Shown: positions 60,152-64,000 of the stretch, piece by piece
How positions within the stretch are numbered: the first letter of the stretch is position 1
Layout of the letters: each line of letters opens with the position of its first letter
Origin: Pseudomonas sp. Au-Pse12
GTDB lineage: Bacteria > Pseudomonadota > Gammaproteobacteria > Pseudomonadales > Pseudomonadaceae
Assembly (NCBI RefSeq): GCF_021341665.1
Contig: NZ_JAJTTH010000008.1
Coordinates: 124,001 to 188,000 of the forward strand
Reading direction: 5' to 3'
Length of the DNA: 64,000 nt
Made by a program: the position numbers and the translations under genes
The notes under the pieces: generated by a model
Database searches by the model: none
Told to the model about the DNA's origin: nothing
The model's input: only the letters and a program-made list of their open reading frames with translations

Positions 60152-60348
60152 GCTGTTATGGGCGATGAGCGTGGCAAGGCCTGGCCCGGCAATAAATGCT
60201 GACGACTTTGCGGCTGCCTGGAGGCTTTCCTGGCCTTCTCCGGGGCTAACCTCAAGCAGGTCATCGCCTGCTGCCAGTTCAGGCCGGCGGTCGGATTAAT
60301 CATGGAAACATGAGTTCTTGAACTCAATAACCTAACGGATGGGTTAGT

Positions 60349-60771
60349 ATGAAAGTGTTCGTTTACAAGGGCTATGCGGTCGTCGTGATGTTGCGTGATG
60401 AACATTGCCCACCCCACGTGCATGTGGATGGCGGTCGTTGGAGTGCCCGTTTTCGATTCAGCTTCTGGCACAACAGTGTCGAGCTCTGGGACGTTGTCCC
60501 CCTTGGCCGCCGCCCGGCGTTGGCTGTCCTTGAGGGCTTGCGCCAGGCCTTGGCGCAGCGAGTGCATCTGGCCCGGCGTATCTGGTGGCGCAAGTTGCAC
60601 ACCCTGTGCCTTGAGCAGCAGTTGTGGGATTGGCAAGCGAACGCTGTGGTTGAACGTTCAAGCACCGGCTGCACGGTTTACCTGATTGAGTCGGCGCACT
60701 ATGAGGAACAACGAAACCTGACTCGCCTGACCCTGGTGGGCGCGGCGCAAGGGGTGGAGATCGAACTATGA
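60349..60771 (+). CDS. DUF4160-like domain protein
   Basis: A 140-residue protein starting MKVFVYKGYAVVVMLRDEHCPPHVHVDGG. The EHCPPHVHV motif and following strand are the DUF4160 signature. The C-terminal part (LEGLRQALAQRVHLARRIWWRKLH) is basic. DUF4160 and DUF2442 genes usually occur together in mobile or toxin-antitoxin-like pairs of undetermined activity. Its stop overlaps the next start by ATGA. Confidence 0.75.
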   Translation: MKVFVYKGYAVVVMLRDEHCPPHVHVDGGRWSARFRFSFWHNSVELWDVVPLGRRPALAVLEGLRQALAQRVHLARRIWWRKLHTLCLEQQLWDWQANAVVERSSTGCTVYLIESAHYEEQRNLTRLTLVGAAQGVEIEL

Positions 60772-61214
60772 AAATCATCAAGGCAGAAGTGCCTGTCGAT
60801 GTGCCCTTGACCCAGGCGTTGCTGGAGCAAGCGGTCGAACGCGGTGAGGCGCGTCGGGAAGCGGGTTTGCAAGTCAGCACCTTGAGCTATGCGTCCGGGT
60901 GCCTGTGCCTGGGCTTTGCCGACGGCAGCTCGATTCATTTGCCGGTGGAAAACTACCCGGAGCTGGCGGCGCTGAGCGACACCCAATTGCAGCAACTGCA
61001 GTTGGGTTTTTCCGCCACGGCGGTGTGCCATGAAGCCGTGGATCTGCAGGTGTCGATTGTCGGGCTGCTGTCCGCCAGCGAGCCGCTGATGAAACTGGCG
61101 ACCCAGTTGGTCGCGTCCCGCAATGGTCGGCAAAGCAGCGCGGCCAAGACTCGGGCGGCACGCCTTAACGGCAAGAAGGGTGGCCGGCCGCGCAAGGTCG
61201 AGGCGCCGGCCTAG
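60768..61214 (+). CDS. DUF2442-like protein with basic AT-hook-like tail
   Basis: A 148-residue partner of the DUF4160 protein. The central segment ASGCLCLGFADGSSIHLPVENYPELAALSDTQL is the DUF2442 signature. The C-terminus ends AARLNGKKGGRPRKVEAPA, whose GGRPRK resembles an AT-hook, suggesting DNA contact. Translation is coupled to the upstream gene. No antitoxin activity can be claimed from sequence. Confidence 0.75.
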   Translation: MKIIKAEVPVDVPLTQALLEQAVERGEARREAGLQVSTLSYASGCLCLGFADGSSIHLPVENYPELAALSDTQLQQLQLGFSATAVCHEAVDLQVSIVGLLSASEPLMKLATQLVASRNGRQSSAAKTRAARLNGKKGGRPRKVEAPA

Positions 61215-61266
61215 GCCTGGTACAGAGCCGGCAGCCGTCGTGACCCAGCGCTAATGAATGTTGATA

Positions 61267-61285
61267 TCAATTGAAAATCATTCTC
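61267..61285. promoter_or_regulatory. Fur box upstream of the ECF sigma gene
   Basis: TCAATTGAAAATCATTCTC matches the 19-base Fur consensus GATAATGATAATCATTATC at 14 positions, about 50-70 bases before the sigma start. Confidence 0.78.
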
Positions 61286-61335
61286 GACTGACTTTAAGAT
61301 GCCCGGCAATTTCCTTCATGTTCCAGGGAGTCGGT

Positions 61336-61857
61336 TTGTCGGACGTGGATCTCAAGGGACTGTTTCTCAAGCATGCCGCTGCCTTGCGTGGGTATCTGGC
61401 GCGCAAGGTACGGGACCCGCAGTTGGCCGCAGATCTGGTGCAGGAAAGCTTCCTGCGGCTGGCCGAGCATCGGCGCGGCGAGCGTATCGACAACTCCCAG
61501 GGCTATCTCTACCGCACGGCGAACAACCTGCTGATCGACCATGTACGTCAGGAAGCGCGGCGCAAGACCGAGACCGTGCCCCATGAAGTGCTGGCTGAGA
61601 TCGAGGATGAGGCGGCCGGGCTGGAGGCTCAGGCGATGGCGCAGCAACAGCGCAAGGCACTGAAACAGGCGATCACGGAGCTGCCCCCGCGGACCCAGGA
61701 AATCTTTCGCCTGAACCGTATCGAAGGCATGACCCACGCCGAGGTGGCCCGGCACCTGAACATTTCCGACAGCTCGGTGCAAAAGCACCTGGCCCGGGCA
61801 CTGGCTTATGTGATGCAACGCCTGCAGGCTACCGACGGTCGGCCGGTTGACGAGTGA
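61336..61857 (+). CDS. hasI: ECF sigma factor of the FecI/HasI type
   Basis: A 173-residue iron-starvation sigma factor. Region 2 is LFLKHAAALRGYLARKVRDPQLAADLVQESFLRLAE with GYLYRTANNLLIDHVRQEARR, and region 4 ELPPRTQEIFRLNRIEGMTHAEVARHLNISDSSVQKHLARAL. I place the start at the TTG 61336 (LSDVDLKG) because GGGAG lies 5 bases ahead; ATG 61318 lacks a clear ribosome site. Directly downstream are a FecR-like anti-sigma and a HasR-like receptor, the order of haem-signalling systems. Confidence 0.9.
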   Translation: MSDVDLKGLFLKHAAALRGYLARKVRDPQLAADLVQESFLRLAEHRRGERIDNSQGYLYRTANNLLIDHVRQEARRKTETVPHEVLAEIEDEAAGLEAQAMAQQQRKALKQAITELPPRTQEIFRLNRIEGMTHAEVARHLNISDSSVQKHLARALAYVMQRLQATDGRPVDE

Positions 61858-61920
61858 GTTACGGTAAAAGTCGGGGTCAGACGTCACTGCTTATATATAA
61901 CGAGAAATCGAGATTCACAC

Positions 61921-62931
61921 GTGAATAGCCAGGGTCCGCAAGAGCGCAGTATCACCGAGGCCGCCGCCGACTGGGCGGTGCGTTTGCAGGCGGGAGGGCT
62001 GAGCGCCGTCGAGCAGGCGCAGCTTGCCCAGTGGCAGGCTGCCGACCCGCGTCACTCCGAGGCCCTGGCGTTTGCCCGGCAGACCTGGGAGGCCCTGGGA
62101 GAGCTGCGTCTGGACCCGGAGCTGGGTGGCACGGCGGCGCCACGGCGTCAGGCCGGCCGGCCGGCGACGGCGCAGCATCGACCGCGCCGCCGACGCCTGC
62201 CACGAGTTGCCAGCGCGGCCGTGCTGGTGCTGGCGGTTGCTCTGGGCTGGCTGCAAGGGCCGCAGGCGCTGCTGTACCTGCAAGCCGACTACCTGACTGG
62301 AAAAGGCCAGGTGCGCAGCGTGCAACTGGCCGATGGCAGCACCGTGGAGCTGGATTCGGGCAGTGCCATTCGCCTGGATTTCAGCGACGAGAAACGCCAG
62401 GTCCAGCTGTTGGCCGGTTCCGCGGTGTTTGACGTGGCGCCCATGGCTGGCGAGGAAAAACGTCCCTTCATCGTGCGCAGTGCTGGTGGCCAGACCCGGG
62501 CCCTGGGCACCCGTTTCGTGGTCGGTCGCGAGAGCGACCAGCAAGCCTGGGTCGGGGTGTTGCAGCACAGTGTCGCGGTGAGCCTGGATGCCCCGGCGCA
62601 GCGTGGCACTGGCGAGCGGGTTCTGCAGGAAGGGCAGAGCGTGCGCTATGACCCGCAGTCAGGCGTGGTAGCCCTCGACGGGCTCGATCTGCAACGAGCC
62701 ACCAGTTGGCGGCGCGGTGTGCTGGTGTTCGATCGCCAGCCTCTGGGCGTGGTGGTGGAGCGCCTCAATCGCTATCGCCCCGGGCGGGTGGTGCTGACCA
62801 ATAGCGAGCTGGCCCAGCGGCAGGTCAGTGGGGTCTTCCGCCTGGACATGCTCGATGCGGCCCTGGTCACCCTGACGCAGGAGCTGCAGGTGCAGCGTTT
62901 CGACCTGGCCGGCGTCAGCCTGATTTACTGA
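61921..62931 (+). CDS. hasS: FecR/HasS-type anti-sigma regulator
   Basis: A 336-residue inner-membrane signal transducer, start GTG 61921. The N-terminal DUF4880 region (ITEAAADWAVRLQAGGLSAVEQAQLAQWQAADPRHSEALAF) binds the sigma factor; a single helix lies at about residues 95-112 (VASAAVLVLAVALGWLQ); the periplasmic FecR domain follows (GQVRSVQLADGSTVELDSGSAIRLDF, SAGGQTRALGTRFVVGRE). It is expected to hold HasI until the receptor reports ligand binding. Confidence 0.9.
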   Translation: MNSQGPQERSITEAAADWAVRLQAGGLSAVEQAQLAQWQAADPRHSEALAFARQTWEALGELRLDPELGGTAAPRRQAGRPATAQHRPRRRRLPRVASAAVLVLAVALGWLQGPQALLYLQADYLTGKGQVRSVQLADGSTVELDSGSAIRLDFSDEKRQVQLLAGSAVFDVAPMAGEEKRPFIVRSAGGQTRALGTRFVVGRESDQQAWVGVLQHSVAVSLDAPAQRGTGERVLQEGQSVRYDPQSGVVALDGLDLQRATSWRRGVLVFDRQPLGVVVERLNRYRPGRVVLTNSELAQRQVSGVFRLDMLDAALVTLTQELQVQRFDLAGVSLIY

Positions 62932-62948
62932 GGCCTGCGGGCCTTTTT
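62931..62948 (+). terminator. Short hairpin terminator after hasS
   Basis: AGGCC-TGCG-GGCCT followed by TTTTT, overlapping the hasS stop codon. The receptor gene downstream therefore likely uses its own sigma-dependent promoter. Confidence 0.65.
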
Positions 62949-63062
62949 CCACCCTTGTGCAAAATAATTGGAAAAAACCTTACTGAGTTTTCCTGCCTGG
63001 CACGTCTAGCTAATTGAGATGCATTCGCATAAACAAAAATAGCCAGCGCAGGAATCAGGGAC

Positions 63063-64000
63063 ATGAGGGTAGGCAGTCGCACTGGAGTTCACGCCGCAAG
63101 CCGGTTGGCCCTGGCCATCCACTTGGGCGTAGCAGGACTGTTGGCGGGAAGCGGTTTGCTGCACGCGGCGGAGCCTGTCGGCGTAGCCCCGCAGAGTGTC
63201 CAGCAGCCACGCGAGCTGGATTTCGATATTCCCGCCCAGGCCCTGGGCAGTGCCGTGCTGCTGTTTGCCGAGCAGGCCGGGGTGCAAGTGCTGTTCGACA
63301 GCCTGCGCCTGCATGGCTTGCACAGTTCGCCACTCAAGGGGCGCTACGGCGCCGAGGAAGGGCTGGCCCGCCTGCTGGGCAATGCCCCGGTGGAGTACCG
63401 CTTTACCGGTGAGCGCCAGGTGACCCTGAGCCGGGTGGAAGCCGCGCGTGATGGCGCCCTGGCCCTGGCCCCCACCACGGTTTCCGCTGACCTCGAAGGC
63501 CGCCAGAGCGACTGGGTATACAACGCGCCGCGCTCGGTGAGCATGGTCGGCCGCGAGCAACTGGATCGCAATCCACCGCGGCATGCCGCCGAGATGCTGG
63601 AGGAAACCTCCGGCGTGTACTCGGCCGTCAGCCAGCAGGACCCTGGCCTGTCGGTGAACATCCGCGGCCTGCAGGACTATGGCCGGGTCAACATGTCGGT
63701 GGACGGCATGCGCCAGAACTATCAGCAAAGCGGCCACCAGCAGCGCAACGGCACCCTCTATGTCGACCCCGAACTGCTCTCCGACGTGGTGGTGGAAAAG
63801 GGCGCGACCTCGACCATGGGCGGCGCCGGGGTGATCGGCGGGGTCGCCAACTTTCGCACCCTCGAAGCCCGCGACCTGCTCAAGCCCGGCCAGGAGATCG
63901 GCGGCCGGATCCGCCTGACCACGGGCCTGGGCGGCCGCAGCAACGGCACTCATTTCATCGGCAGCTCCGCCTTTGCCATCGGCACCGAAGCCTGGGACAT
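63063..64000 (+). CDS. hasR: HasR-like TonB-dependent haem/hemophore receptor (5' part, truncated)
   Basis: Outer-membrane receptor cut by the window end after about 312 codons. The N-terminus is a signal region (ALAIHLGVAGLLAGSGLLHAA). A secretin/TonB short N-terminal (STN) signalling domain follows at about 45-125 (RELDFDIPAQALGSAVLLFAEQAGVQVLFDS), then the plug (NAPRSVSMVGREQLDRNPPRHAAEMLEETSGVYSAVSQQDPGLSVNIRGLQDYGRVNMSVDGMRQN, GGAGVIGGVANF). This plug sequence strongly resembles HasR of Pseudomonas. The STN domain would engage HasS. A weak Fur-like site TTGAGATGCATTCGCATAA lies at 63014-63032. Confidence 0.93.
   Translation, partial: MRVGSRTGVHAASRLALAIHLGVAGLLAGSGLLHAAEPVGVAPQSVQQPRELDFDIPAQALGSAVLLFAEQAGVQVLFDSLRLHGLHSSPLKGRYGAEEGLARLLGNAPVEYRFTGERQVTLSRVEAARDGALALAPTTVSADLEGRQSDWVYNAPRSVSMVGREQLDRNPPRHAAEMLEETSGVYSAVSQQDPGLSVNIRGLQDYGRVNMSVDGMRQNYQQSGHQQRNGTLYVDPELLSDVVVEKGATSTMGGAGVIGGVANFRTLEARDLLKPGQEIGGRIRLTTGLGGRSNGTHFIGSSAFAIGTEAWD

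Larger units (their letters stand above)
60009..60348. promoter_or_regulatory. Intergenic region aroQ / DUF4160 gene
   Basis: 340 bases. It holds the aroQ control sites at 60076-60089 and 60137-60151. The remainder up to 60348 shows no gene; an AT-rich stretch with AATAACC and GGTTAGTATG lies directly ahead of the DUF4160 start. Confidence 0.55.

Overview
The window is a high-GC gammaproteobacterial chromosome segment that I read as Pseudomonas, most likely the P. fluorescens/protegens/chlororaphis group. The evidence is gene order: leuS ... lnt-corC-ybeY-phoH-miaB ... hemL-thiE-thiD-ladS-(acyl-CoA dehydrogenase)-amn-... -hrpB is the order I recall from Pseudomonas genomes. Pseudomonas-type REP palindromes are also scattered between genes. 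I saw no rRNA, tRNA, insertion sequence, prophage or CRISPR array.

Layout. (1) 1-12.4 kb, core housekeeping: the 5' part of leuS, a YdcF protein, apolipoprotein N-acyltransferase, the corC-ybeY-phoH RNA/ribosome maturation group, miaB, hemL and thiamin genes. (2) 12.7-31 kb: the hybrid kinase LadS (Gac/Rsm lifestyle switch), AidB-like dehydrogenase, AMP nucleosidase, pseudouridine synthase, two Lrp/AsnC regulators, a cation-efflux protein, the HrpB helicase, small envelope and DUF proteins, and a likely unannotated structured RNA ending in a strong terminator (about 20025-20209). (3) 31-44.5 kb, mixed: a secreted hydrolase, a 972-residue secreted metzincin with two PKD/carbohydrate-binding modules, RhlE, a four-copy 133/134-bp tandem repeat carrying DnaA-box-like 9-mers, an HDAC-like deacetylase, TesB and others.

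(4) 44.6-60.2 kb, an aromatic/hydroaromatic acid island: pcaQ-pcaHG (protocatechuate ring cleavage), an aldo/keto reductase, an IclR regulator, an operon of uncertain substrate (Gfo/Idh/MocA dehydrogenase, TIM-barrel isomerase, EamA transporter), a chemoreceptor, an MFS carrier, quiC (3-dehydroshikimate dehydratase), a TetR regulator, a QsuD-type quinate/shikimate dehydrogenase and aroQ. Together these can take quinate or shikimate to protocatechuate and open the ring. Three promoters in this island share a near-perfect 15-bp palindrome typical of IclR-family regulators (PcaR/PcaU class), and two of them also carry a TetR-like 14-mer. I consider this dual-operator regulon the best regulatory finding.

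(5) 60.3-64 kb: a DUF4160/DUF2442 pair, then an iron/heme-acquisition locus: Fur-box, ECF sigma factor, FecR-type anti-sigma factor, and the 5' part of a HasR-like heme/hemophore receptor that runs off the end of the window.
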